Source of the DNA: Chloroflexota bacterium
GTDB taxonomy: Bacteria; Chloroflexota; Dehalococcoidia; Dehalococcoidales; Fen-1064
DNA length: 5,036 nucleotides
Assembly (NCBI GenBank): GCA_026389745.1
Contig: JAPLHG010000115.1
Location: 13,734-18,769, forward strand
Direction of reading: 5' to 3'
Part shown: positions 1 through 5,036 of the stretch, in pieces
How the letters are laid out: each line of letters opens with the position of its first letter
How positions within the stretch are numbered: the stretch's first letter is position 1
Translations under genes and position numbers: made by a program
The notes under the pieces: model-generated
Told to the model about the DNA's origin: nothing
Databases searched by the model: none
Seen by the model: only the letters and a program-made list of their open reading frames with translations

Positions 1-62
1 AAAGAAATACAGGAGGGGATTCGTTTGATGTTTTGCGAGGCTATTACGCTCTTTTTAGACAT
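1..62 (-). CDS. pyrR: Probable PyrR (pyr attenuator / uracil phosphoribosyltransferase), N-terminus only
   Basis: Only about 20 codons are visible; the gene runs off the left edge with no stop. The start is ATG at 62-60, with an AAGGGG Shine-Dalgarno 7 nt upstream; the other two frames close within a few codons. The visible peptide begins MSKKSVIASQNIKR. It lines up, with one gap, with the PyrR N-terminus as I remember it from Bacillus (KAVILDEQAIRRALTRIA): K-x-V-I, then I-K/R-R, then an Ile in the first helix. A Pro stands where PyrR normally has Leu in the ALTRI segment, which is odd. PyrR binds pyr leader RNA in the presence of UMP and attenuates expression; many members also have UPRT activity. 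The identity rests mainly on the PyrR-type leader directly upstream. If not pyrR, it would most likely be another first gene of a pyr operon such as pyrB. Confidence 0.55.
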   Translation of the reverse strand, partial: MSKKSVIASQNIKRIPSCIS

Positions 63-67
63 TAAAA

Positions 68-95
68 GACCCCTTGCCGTGGGTGGCAAGAGGTC
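68..95 (-). terminator. Attenuator terminator hairpin of the pyr leader
   Basis: The stem pairs 95-85 with 78-68: eleven positions with one mismatch (91/72) and a 6-nt loop. In the minus direction it is followed at once by TTTTAATG, so the U-run is short (four U). The 3' arm includes the GGGG (73-70) that also serves as the Shine-Dalgarno of the downstream ATG at 62. The 5' arm (92-84) can pair instead with the PyrR-binding element upstream. It could therefore stop transcription, hide the ribosome binding site, or both. Confidence 0.7.
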
Positions 96-119
96 CTGAT
101 ATTCGGACACTCTTCATTT

Positions 120-152
120 CCCTTGCCAGCCTCACGGGACTAGCTTAAAGGC
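120..152 (-). promoter_or_regulatory. PyrR-binding RNA element (pyr operon leader)
   Basis: On the minus strand the 14-mer AGTCCCGTGAGGCT (141-128) forms the upper stem A-U, G-C, U-G, C-G, closed by the hexaloop CCGTGA. This fits the PyrR-recognition loop CNGNGA of Bacillus-type pyr leaders. A lower stem pairs CCTT (151-148) with AAGG (124-121), separated from the upper stem by a short purine-containing bulge. The 3' side (128-120, TGGCAAGGG) can alternatively pair with 92-84, the 5' arm of the terminator, as a 9-bp antiterminator with one G-U. By analogy, PyrR plus UMP would stabilise this hairpin, block the antiterminator and allow the terminator to form, reducing pyr expression when pyrimidines are plentiful. 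Confidence 0.85.
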
Positions 153-161
153 TCTTATGCT

Positions 162-190
162 AGTATATCACCATCGATAGGATACCGCAA
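162..190 (-). promoter_or_regulatory. Probable sigma-70 type promoter of the pyr leader
   Basis: The -10 is TATACT (167-162, five of six to consensus). It lies 17 bp from a weak -35, TTGCGG (190-185, three of six). Initiation about 7 nt downstream would start the transcript just before the PyrR-binding hairpin, as expected for an attenuator leader. A second arrangement, TTGCCT with TATCCT, lies slightly upstream and is less convincing. Confidence 0.5.
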
Positions 191-239
191 CAAATATTTT
201 TAGGCAATAATTCAGACACGACTGAGTGAAAGTATAAAT

Positions 240-755
240 CTACTTCGTTTTTGCTTCGATTTCCACAAGTTTTATTTCAAATGTCAGAGTTTTCCCTGCC
301 AGAGGGGAGTTGGCGTCAACAGTAATCGTTGTGTCCGAGACTGCAATCACCGTAAACACGCTGGTCGTCCCATCTGTATTGCTTGCTTGCAGTTGGTCCC
401 CAACCTCGGGGTCTAAATCGGCAGGTAATTCACTGCGGTCCACCACTGTCACAAGATCATCCTGATATTCACCATAGGCTTCGTCTGGAGATAACGTGAC
501 AGTCTTTGACTCCCCAACCTTCATACCCTTAACGGCATTTTCGAAGCCCGTAATCACTTGCCCCTCACCTATCGTAAACTCGTATGGGTCACTACCGACA
601 GATGTATCGAAGACAGTACCGTCTTCCAACTTCAAAGTATATTCTACCTTGATGGTGTCGCCATCTTTTGCCTTTGCCGTTCCTGAGCAACCAATCAGTA
701 ACGTGGCGACCAACAGCAGACTCACCAGTAAAACAACTCGCCATTTCTTAATCAA
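240..755 (-). CDS. FKBP-type peptidyl-prolyl cis-trans isomerase, SlyD-like lipoprotein
   Basis: 171-aa predicted membrane-anchored prolyl isomerase (EC 5.2.1.8) acting outside the cytoplasmic membrane. A basic N-terminus and hydrophobic stretch (about residues 7-21) lead to a lipobox LLIGC with Cys23, the expected lipidation site. The FKBP fold starts near residue 30: GTVFDTS (47-53), GQVITGF (65-71; Phe71 sits where human FKBP12 has Trp59) and AYGEY (93-97). Residues about 98-147 form the insert-in-flap (IF) chaperone domain typical of SlyD. The chain then returns to the FKBP core at NSPLAGKTLTFEI, which matches the SlyD hallmark NHPLAGK except for Ser in place of His. The His-rich metal-binding tail of SlyD is absent; the protein ends in EAKTK. 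The start is TTG at 755, chosen because GGAG lies 6 nt upstream and the signal peptide follows directly. It has its own likely promoter. Substrates are unknown; folding of exported proteins is the natural inference. Confidence 0.93.
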   Translation of the reverse strand: MIKKWRVVLLVSLLLVATLLIGCSGTAKAKDGDTIKVEYTLKLEDGTVFDTSVGSDPYEFTIGEGQVITGFENAVKGMKVGESKTVTLSPDEAYGEYQDDLVTVVDRSELPADLDPEVGDQLQASNTDGTTSVFTVIAVSDTTITVDANSPLAGKTLTFEIKLVEIEAKTK

Positions 756-813
756 TTTTATCTCCGACCATATCGATATTAAAGATATTGGTTAATTTCG
801 TGCAAGTCTCTGG

Positions 814-822
814 ATTATAACA
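814..822 (-). promoter_or_regulatory. Extended -10 promoter of the FKBP lipoprotein gene
   Basis: The minus strand reads TGTTATAAT: a perfect TATAAT at 819-814 preceded by the TGn extension. No good -35 hexamer is present at 16-18 bp; the region is T-rich instead. Predicted initiation near 807 gives a leader of about 50 nt before the TTG start at 755. That leader contains the palindrome ATATCGATAT (770-779). Confidence 0.6.
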
Positions 823-911
823 TGGGAACTAACCAAAAAACAGTTCAATTTATAAATCATCATGTAATATGCACTCGGTTAGAGGGTGCTTTTGACGCTA
901 CAATCCTCTCG

Positions 912-942
912 GGCATTCTGGGCGGAGTGAAGCAGGGTCTCC
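912..942 (-). repeat. Degenerate intergenic dispersed-repeat-like sequence
   Basis: The minus strand runs GGAGACCCTGCTTCACTCCG, then CCCAGAATGCC. It resembles an intergenic repeat I recall from many environmental bacterial contigs, of the form GAGATTCTTCGC-TCAGAATGACA. This copy has several substitutions. The overlapping segment 931-947 can fold as a 7-position stem with one mismatch and a 3-nt loop, but no U-run follows, so it is not a good terminator. It sits in the 279-bp gap between hemW and the FKBP gene, where I see no gene. The resemblance comes from memory, not a search. Confidence 0.3.
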
Positions 943-1034
943 TTGCTGGATAACATGCTCTACGCACTAATCATCTTTCCCTTGTCCCGCAGGAGATTTC
1001 CCCTGAGGAGAAATAATCAGACGCGTGCATCGAG

Positions 1035-2138
1035 TTATAGAATTCTGGCAAAAATCTGGTTTGACGTGATTATTCTGGAAGGAACCAATCGATACCTTGA
1101 GTTTTCGTAAGTAAGCAATCCTTCACCGACCATTCCGTCAAGTCGGCTGATGATGGCTTCGATATGCTCATGCCCGAATCTTGTTGTCAGTTCGGAAGAG
1201 TCTATTCCTTCCGTCAGCAAACGCAGGCGTAACATCGCTTCCTCAGCGGCTTTGTCCTGAGCTTCCAGTTCTTCAATATACTCCGTTTGTCCGGTAGGAT
1301 TCTCAAGGTAAGCATCTAAGTCAGCGCGGTTTCTGAATCTTTTGCCGTGAAGATGAGAAGCGGCTGACGGCCCCAATCCGAGATACTCACCGCCGCGCCA
1401 GTAATTGAGATTATGCAAACACTCGTATCCTTCGATGGCAAAGTTGGATATTTCATAATGAACAAACCCGCATGTATCAAGGAATGCCCTTGTCTTCTCA
1501 AAAAACTCAGCCTGTATGTCATCGGATATCAGGTCATCCGGCGGATTCTCTGCCAGAGGAGTGCCCTCTTCCAGAGACAGGCAATAAACCGAAAGATGCC
1601 CGATGCCCAGTCCGACCAGCGTCTCCAGTGACTCGCGGAGTGTTGCCCACGTCTGTCCGGGAAGCCCGATGATTAAATCGGCGGAAATAGCTTTGAAACC
1701 AAGCCTTTTCGCCAGTTTTATGGCAGAAATCGCCTGAGTCGCCGTGTGGATTCTGCCCACGCTTTTGAGTTCATCATCTGAAAGCGACTGCACACCGAAA
1801 GATACTCGGTTGACACCCGCATCTTTCACCGTCTCAAGAAACTCGCGGGTGGCAGATTCAGGGTTTACTTCAATAGTAGCTTCCACCAGTCCCGAAAGGT
1901 CCAGAGATTTCCTTATACCGCCAATCAGGTCTTTGAGGTTTTTCGTCCCGAGCAAACTCGGTGTGCCTCCGCCCAGATACAGGGTTTGGAAGGATAGCCC
2001 GATATATGATTGAGACTCTTGCACAACGGCGCGCACATAAGATTCCAGTGCACCCAACCGAGCCGGCAAGGAATAGAAATCGCAGTAACTGCACTTCTCG
2101 ACGCAGAAAGGAATGTGAACATACAGTCCCCGCCCCAT
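1035..2138 (-). CDS. hemW: HemW, radical-SAM heme chaperone (formerly annotated as HemN-like)
   Basis: 367-aa cytoplasmic radical-SAM family protein, close to the usual HemW length of about 370-380. The N-terminus carries YVHIPFC, then the cluster motif C-x3-C-x2-C (Cys12, Cys16, Cys19) followed by DF. HemW has this Phe, whereas true coproporphyrinogen dehydrogenase HemN has a fourth Cys. GGGTPSLL (SAM-binding region), the VSFGVQS segment, HNLNYW and GLGPSAASH follow, and the C-terminal HemW domain ends SNQIFARIL. HemW binds heme and an Fe4S4 cluster and is thought to deliver heme to target proteins; many are misannotated as HemN. The ATG at 2138 is preferred to the GTG at 2141, because GGAGG lies 4 nt before the ATG but only 1 nt before the GTG. 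The start overlaps the lepA stop by one base (TGATG), implying translational coupling. No convincing terminator follows the TAA at 1035. Confidence 0.95.
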   Translation of the reverse strand: MGRGLYVHIPFCVEKCSYCDFYSLPARLGALESYVRAVVQESQSYIGLSFQTLYLGGGTPSLLGTKNLKDLIGGIRKSLDLSGLVEATIEVNPESATREFLETVKDAGVNRVSFGVQSLSDDELKSVGRIHTATQAISAIKLAKRLGFKAISADLIIGLPGQTWATLRESLETLVGLGIGHLSVYCLSLEEGTPLAENPPDDLISDDIQAEFFEKTRAFLDTCGFVHYEISNFAIEGYECLHNLNYWRGGEYLGLGPSAASHLHGKRFRNRADLDAYLENPTGQTEYIEELEAQDKAAEEAMLRLRLLTEGIDSSELTTRFGHEHIEAIISRLDGMVGEGLLTYENSRYRLVPSRIITSNQIFARIL

Positions 2139-3928
2139 CACTCCTCCATTTTCAGGAGCAAGAGAAACGCTTCCTGCGGCACTTCCACCGAACCCACCAT
2201 CTTCATCTTTTTCTTACCTTCAGCCTGCTTTTCCAGGAGCTTGCGCTTGCGTGTGATGTCACCACCATAGCATTTTGCCAGAACATCCTTTCTGAGTGCT
2301 ACAATATCTTCACGGGCAATCACTTTACTACCGATTGCCGCCTGTAATGGGATTTCGAACAGTTGCCTAGGGATGAGTTTTCTCAGTTTATGAATCAGTG
2401 CTCTGGATTTGGGTTGGGCGCTTTCACGCACGGAGATAAAAGATAGAGCATCAACCTGATTTTCCTTGACCAGTATGTCCACTTTGACGAAATCGCCGCC
2501 GCGGTAGCCGAGGAAGTCGTAGTCCATGCTAGCATATCCGCGGCTGACACTCTTGAGCTTGTCGTAGTAGCCGGTAATCATTTCCGCCAGCGGGAATTCA
2601 TATGTCAGAAGCGCGCGCCTTTTATCCAGATGCTCCATCGCCGTGAGCTTGGCGCGTTTGGAATCGGACAACTCCATAATCGGTCCCACAAATTCATTCG
2701 GTACAATAATACGCAAGCTGATGATTGGCTCTTCAATGTGGTCAATGTGGCTAGGGTCAGGGAATTTGGAGGGGTTGTCAATCATCAAGGCTTCACCATT
2801 AGTGGTGAACACCTTGTAGATGACCGAGGGCATTGTGGCAATTAGTTCCTGTCCGTATTCCCGCTTCAATCGCTCCAGTGTGATTTCCATGTGCAACATA
2901 CCCATAAATCCGAGGCGATAACCCCAACCGAGCGCCGCCGAGCTTTCCTTTTCATAGACAATCGAGGAATCGTTGAGCTGGAACTTTTCCAGAGACGCCG
3001 TCAGTTTTACGTAGTCATTGGTGTTGATGGGATAGACACCGCAGAAGACCATTGGCTGGGAACGGCGGAAGCCGGGAATAGCCTGGGTGTCGGGGAAGTC
3101 GGGGGAAATAATAGTATCCCCCACGTGGATACTGCCCACATTTTTGATGATGGCACCAACGTAACCGACTTCCCCCGCAGTGAGTTTCTCGCCAGGATTC
3201 AGCTGGGGCGTGAAATAGCCGACTTCGTCTACCTCATGAACCTGGGACGTGGACTTTATCATGATTTTATCGCCGTGTTTCAGAATACCGGAAAAGACCC
3301 GGATGTGTGGAATCACACCGCGGTAGGTATCATAAAAAGAGTCGAAGATGAGGCATTTAAGTGGCTCTTCGGTGTTGCCTTTTGGCGGCGGGACAAGGGT
3401 GACGATTGCTTCCAGTAAATCGGGAACGCCGGTGCCGTCTTTGGCAGAAATGAGCAAAGCCGACTTGCCGGGTAAACCCAGCGTGTCTTCCAGTTGCTGA
3501 CGGCATTCGTCAATCATCGCATTCGGCAGGTCAATCTTGTTGATGACCGGGATGATTTCCAGACCAGCATCGATGGCGAGATAGGCATTGGCAATGGTCT
3601 GGGCTTCTACTCCCTGCGAGGCATCCACCAGCAGGATAGCCCCCTCGCAAGCCTTCAGACTGCGCGAGACCTCGTAGTTGAAATCCACATGCCCCGGCGT
3701 ATCAATGAGGTTCAGGATGTACTCTTTGCCGTCCTGTGATTTATAAGGCATCCTCACGGACTTAGCCTTGATAGTAATGCCGCGCTCGCGCTCCAGTTCC
3801 ATACTATCCAGCACCTGCGCGTTTTCCGTAGTGTGAAGCACACCGGTCAGTTCCAGAATGCGGTCAGCGAGGGTAGATTTGCCGTGGTCAATATGCGCGA
3901 TGATACAAAAATTTCTGATGTTTTCCAT
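2138..3928 (-). CDS. lepA: Elongation factor 4 (LepA), ribosome-associated GTPase
   Basis: 596-aa translational GTPase, full length for the family. Motifs counted from the ATG at 3928: P-loop AHIDHGKS (11-18), switch I RERGITIKA (47-55), DTPGH (76-80, with catalytic His80), NKID (130-133) and SAK (161-163). Domain II, the EF-G-like domains and the LepA-specific C-terminal domain follow, with CYGGDITRKRKLLEKQ and a PQEAF segment near the end, so nothing is missing. LepA binds ribosomes and has been linked to back-translocation, stalled-ribosome rescue and initiation/biogenesis. The frame stays open 49 codons further upstream to a TTG at 4075, but that extension shows no conserved LepA sequence, while MENIRNFCIIAHIDHGK is a normal LepA beginning. 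No clear Shine-Dalgarno precedes 3928, which is unusual beside the strong sites of the neighbouring genes. The TGA stop overlaps the hemW ATG. Confidence 0.97.
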   Translation of the reverse strand: MENIRNFCIIAHIDHGKSTLADRILELTGVLHTTENAQVLDSMELERERGITIKAKSVRMPYKSQDGKEYILNLIDTPGHVDFNYEVSRSLKACEGAILLVDASQGVEAQTIANAYLAIDAGLEIIPVINKIDLPNAMIDECRQQLEDTLGLPGKSALLISAKDGTGVPDLLEAIVTLVPPPKGNTEEPLKCLIFDSFYDTYRGVIPHIRVFSGILKHGDKIMIKSTSQVHEVDEVGYFTPQLNPGEKLTAGEVGYVGAIIKNVGSIHVGDTIISPDFPDTQAIPGFRRSQPMVFCGVYPINTNDYVKLTASLEKFQLNDSSIVYEKESSAALGWGYRLGFMGMLHMEITLERLKREYGQELIATMPSVIYKVFTTNGEALMIDNPSKFPDPSHIDHIEEPIISLRIIVPNEFVGPIMELSDSKRAKLTAMEHLDKRRALLTYEFPLAEMITGYYDKLKSVSRGYASMDYDFLGYRGGDFVKVDILVKENQVDALSFISVRESAQPKSRALIHKLRKLIPRQLFEIPLQAAIGSKVIAREDIVALRKDVLAKCYGGDITRKRKLLEKQAEGKKKMKMVGSVEVPQEAFLLLLKMEE

Positions 3929-3944
3929 TGCTAATTGAATGTTA

Positions 3945-4157
3945 TCACGATGGAGGCAAAGGGGACAAGAAAAATAGGGATAACTGCCTGAATTCATTAA
4001 GCTGCCATCCCTGACAATATACCCCTCGCTGAGGCACAATCTGCCTTGTAGTGACCTGGAATAAAAGAAAGACAATTTTGGAAATAATAAAGAGCAGGAA
4101 GGCCACTATAAGCGGTCGTAATGACATCAGCAGTTGACTGACAACATCCAATACCAT
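3945..4157 (-). CDS. Doubtful small ORF between the membrane protein gene and lepA
   Basis: 70 codons, from an ATG 1 nt after the stop of the upstream membrane protein gene to a TGA 16 nt before the lepA start, so it fills the gap almost exactly. Residues about 15-33 are hydrophobic and could span a membrane; the rest is not recognisable. Against it: no Shine-Dalgarno before the ATG, very few charged residues (one Lys, one Glu, one Asp), and a composition like translated noncoding DNA. The same stretch may instead be the lepA leader; a TATATT (4021-4016) there could be a -10 element, but no matching -35 is clear. Confidence 0.2.
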   Translation of the reverse strand: MVLDVVSQLLMSLRPLIVAFLLFIISKIVFLLFQVTTRQIVPQRGVYCQGWQLNEFRQLSLFFLSPLPPS

Positions 4158-4158
4158 T

Positions 4159-4581
4159 CTATGTAGTTTCAGTCGGTTTACTGTCTGCCGATGTTCCTGA
4201 TTGTGAGGTTGTTCCTCCGCCTACTCTCGAGCTAGGCTGGCCAAACTCTTCCTTTGATAGTGCTACGAATATGATAGCAAGAATACCCAGTATGCAGACA
4301 TGAGGTGGGAAGAGCGCACAGATGGCACCTGCAAGCGCCAATCCCCAGACTTTCCTCTTAATGGCAAAGACACCACCGATTATAGCCACTATTCCAAGGA
4401 TAAGAGCCAATACCCCGACAACCTCCCATCTCCAATGCCACATCATTCGATCGATAAAGTCGCCTCTCAAGAGAGCCCCTACTCCCACCAACACGGCAAC
4501 CGCTCCAGCAATTATACTCAATATGCCACCGACTATCGGTTTCCACGTACAACACGGCTTATTGTGTGAAGTTGTTTCCAC
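4159..4581 (-). CDS. Unrecognised small multi-pass membrane protein
   Basis: 140 aa. I cannot assign a named family with confidence. After a short polar N-terminus with a Cys pair (Cys10-Cys11), hydrophobic segments fall at about 16-38, 53-74 and 78-109, the last perhaps two helices split by a Phe-Pro-Pro turn (91-93). The helices are rich in Gly, Ala, Ile and Val (GGILSIIAG, LALILGIVAIIGG), as in the small four-helix DUF-type membrane proteins that abound in bacteria and archaea. A loop with MMWHWRW (46-52) joins helices 1 and 2. The last 25 residues are a polar, Gly/Ser/Thr-rich tail that looks disordered. The start is GTG at 4581, supported by GGAGG with a 7-nt spacer; an earlier ATG (overlapping the GGAGG) is out of frame. 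It is followed by 230 bp before lepA. No signal peptide cleavage site or catalytic motif is seen, and function is unknown. Confidence 0.8.
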   Translation of the reverse strand: METTSHNKPCCTWKPIVGGILSIIAGAVAVLVGVGALLRGDFIDRMMWHWRWEVVGVLALILGIVAIIGGVFAIKRKVWGLALAGAICALFPPHVCILGILAIIFVALSKEEFGQPSSRVGGGTTSQSGTSADSKPTETT

Positions 4582-4734
4582 TTGGTACCCTCCATTTTAA
4601 CGTTCCGCTACCACAGACGGTTACCAGAGTAAACACGTGACGACGGTATTTAAATTTGATAAAACTAACAAGCCCCGAGGTGCCTCATGCACCCATGGAT
4701 GGTTCCCCTTCAGGTATTAGGTAGAGCCAGTGTC

Positions 4735-4818
4735 TTATTTACGTTTTCGCCTGACAACAAAAAACAATGCTACCAGAATGATAATGACTACTATACCTAC
4801 CCAACTCACTAACGGCAT
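4735..4818 (-). CDS. Possible 27-aa single-span membrane micro-protein
   Basis: The ATG at 4818 follows GGGGGTGG (the run of five G ends 6 nt before the ATG), and the frame ends at TAA. The product begins MPLVSWVGIVVIIILVALFF, one uninterrupted hydrophobic helix of about 18-20 residues, and ends in the basic cluster RRKRK. This is a classic positive-inside anchor that would put the C-terminus in the cytoplasm. It is one of the few open stretches in the roughly 450 bp upstream of the membrane protein gene. The sharp split into a helix then a basic tail, together with a purine-rich ribosome site, makes chance less likely but does not exclude it. It lies 153 bp upstream of the 140-aa membrane protein gene on the same strand. 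Similar tiny TM proteins often tune membrane complexes or stress responses; no specific role can be read here. Confidence 0.5.
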   Translation of the reverse strand: MPLVSWVGIVVIIILVALFFVVRRKRK

Positions 4819-4928
4819 TTGCCACCCCCAGTTTCAATATTTGTATTCCCTTACTCCCGTAGTCCAGAAACGAGGCGTGAAAGGTTCCTCTTACATATTG
4901 TTATGAGTTTAGTCCTACCTGCTAATTT

Positions 4929-5034
4929 TGTCAAGGCTGCGCATTGACTCATAATTAGTGTTACCAAGAAAGGGGTCGTTGCCTCAAAATTAGTGTTACC
5001 GAAGACCGAAGGAAAAAAGGGGGGTCAGGTGACA
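4929..5034. mobile_element. Possible end or remnant of an insertion element
   Basis: This 106-bp noncoding stretch begins TGTCAAGG and ends GGTCAGGTGACA, so its termini are TG...CA with a 5-bp inverted TGTCA. Inside are two direct copies of a roughly 22-bp sequence. Terminal TG/CA with several internal direct repeats is the arrangement of IS21-like ends, where the repeats bind transposase. No transposase is visible, and the window stops 2 bp later, so an element could equally extend to the right. No target duplication can be judged. Confidence 0.3.
4944..5000 (+). repeat. Two 22-bp direct repeats at 35-bp spacing
   Basis: Positions 4944-4965 and 4979-5000 match at 20 of 22 bases; the core AATTAGTGTTACC is identical in both. 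An inverted partial copy, CTAATTTTG, lies at 4922-4930, opposite CAAAATTAG at 4985-4993. The spacing is between three and three and a half helical turns. Confidence 0.85.
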
Positions 5035-5036
5035 CG

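Noticed and set aside
210..232. Small inverted repeat (TTCA/TGAA, CAG/CTG) just after the FKBP stop
   Set aside because: The stem is short and interrupted, with no adjacent U-run; too weak to call a terminator for the FKBP gene.
996..1014. Hairpin downstream of hemW (8-position stem, 3-nt loop) as a terminator
   Set aside because: It contains a G-U pair in the minus-strand RNA and is followed by TCTCCTGCGG, with no U-run, so it is not a credible intrinsic terminator.
1035..2138. Annotation as oxygen-independent coproporphyrinogen III oxidase (HemN)
   Set aside because: The motif is C-x3-C-x2-C followed by DF, without HemN's fourth Cys, and the length and C-terminal domain are those of HemW.
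1961..2347. 128-codon plus-strand frame across the hemW-lepA junction
   Set aside because: It is antisense to two conserved proteins and has no recognisable domain.
2891..3418. Long open frame on the plus strand (175 codons)
   Set aside because: It lies entirely antisense to lepA, whose protein is intact and conserved, and its product matches nothing recognisable; it is a codon-bias shadow.
3929..4075. 49-residue N-terminal extension of LepA from a TTG at 4075
   Set aside because: The extension has no LepA-like sequence; its CPLC pair looks accidental. The family start is MENIRNF at 3928.
4679..4693. GGTGC/GCACC inverted repeat in the 153-bp gap upstream of the membrane protein gene
   Set aside because: The stem is only five base pairs and the next T-rich stretch is over 10 nt away. 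I see no convincing terminator, promoter or riboswitch in 4582-4734.

Overview
The window comes from a bacterial chromosome of moderate GC content, and every supported gene lies on the minus strand. Reading in that direction (right to left) the order is: a repeat-rich intergenic edge, a 27-residue membrane micro-ORF, an unrecognised multi-pass membrane protein, lepA (EF4), hemW, a SlyD-like FKBP lipoprotein, and the first codons of what is probably pyrR behind a PyrR-dependent attenuator. The lepA-hemW pair is a conserved bacterial neighbourhood. The lineage cannot be fixed from sequence alone. A lipoprotein signal, SD-led TTG/GTG starts and a PyrR leader suit a Gram-positive-type bacterium or Chloroflexota (Dehalococcoidia-like), and I hold that only loosely.

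Layout. 5036-4819: noncoding, with two near-identical 22-bp direct repeats 35 bp apart inside a TG...CA-bounded stretch that may be a mobile-element end. 4818-4735: small single-TM ORF. 4581-4159: 140-aa membrane protein of unknown function. 4158-3929: a 230-bp gap with one weak ORF. 3928-2138: lepA. 2138-1035: hemW, joined to lepA by a one-base TGATG overlap. 1034-756: intergenic, with a degenerate dispersed-repeat-like sequence and the FKBP promoter (extended -10). 755-240: FKBP-type prolyl isomerase lipoprotein. 190-1: promoter, PyrR-binding hairpin, antiterminator, terminator, then the start of the pyr operon.

Working together. lepA and hemW are probably co-transcribed and translationally coupled: one is a ribosome-associated GTPase, the other a radical-SAM-type heme-trafficking protein. 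The FKBP protein appears to have its own promoter and to act outside the membrane. The strongest regulatory signal is the pyr leader at 60-152. All three mutually exclusive RNA structures can be drawn there, and the terminator's 3' arm contains the Shine-Dalgarno of the downstream gene. I see no new multi-gene system. The main second-look items are the pyr leader, the micro-ORF and the repeats at the right edge.
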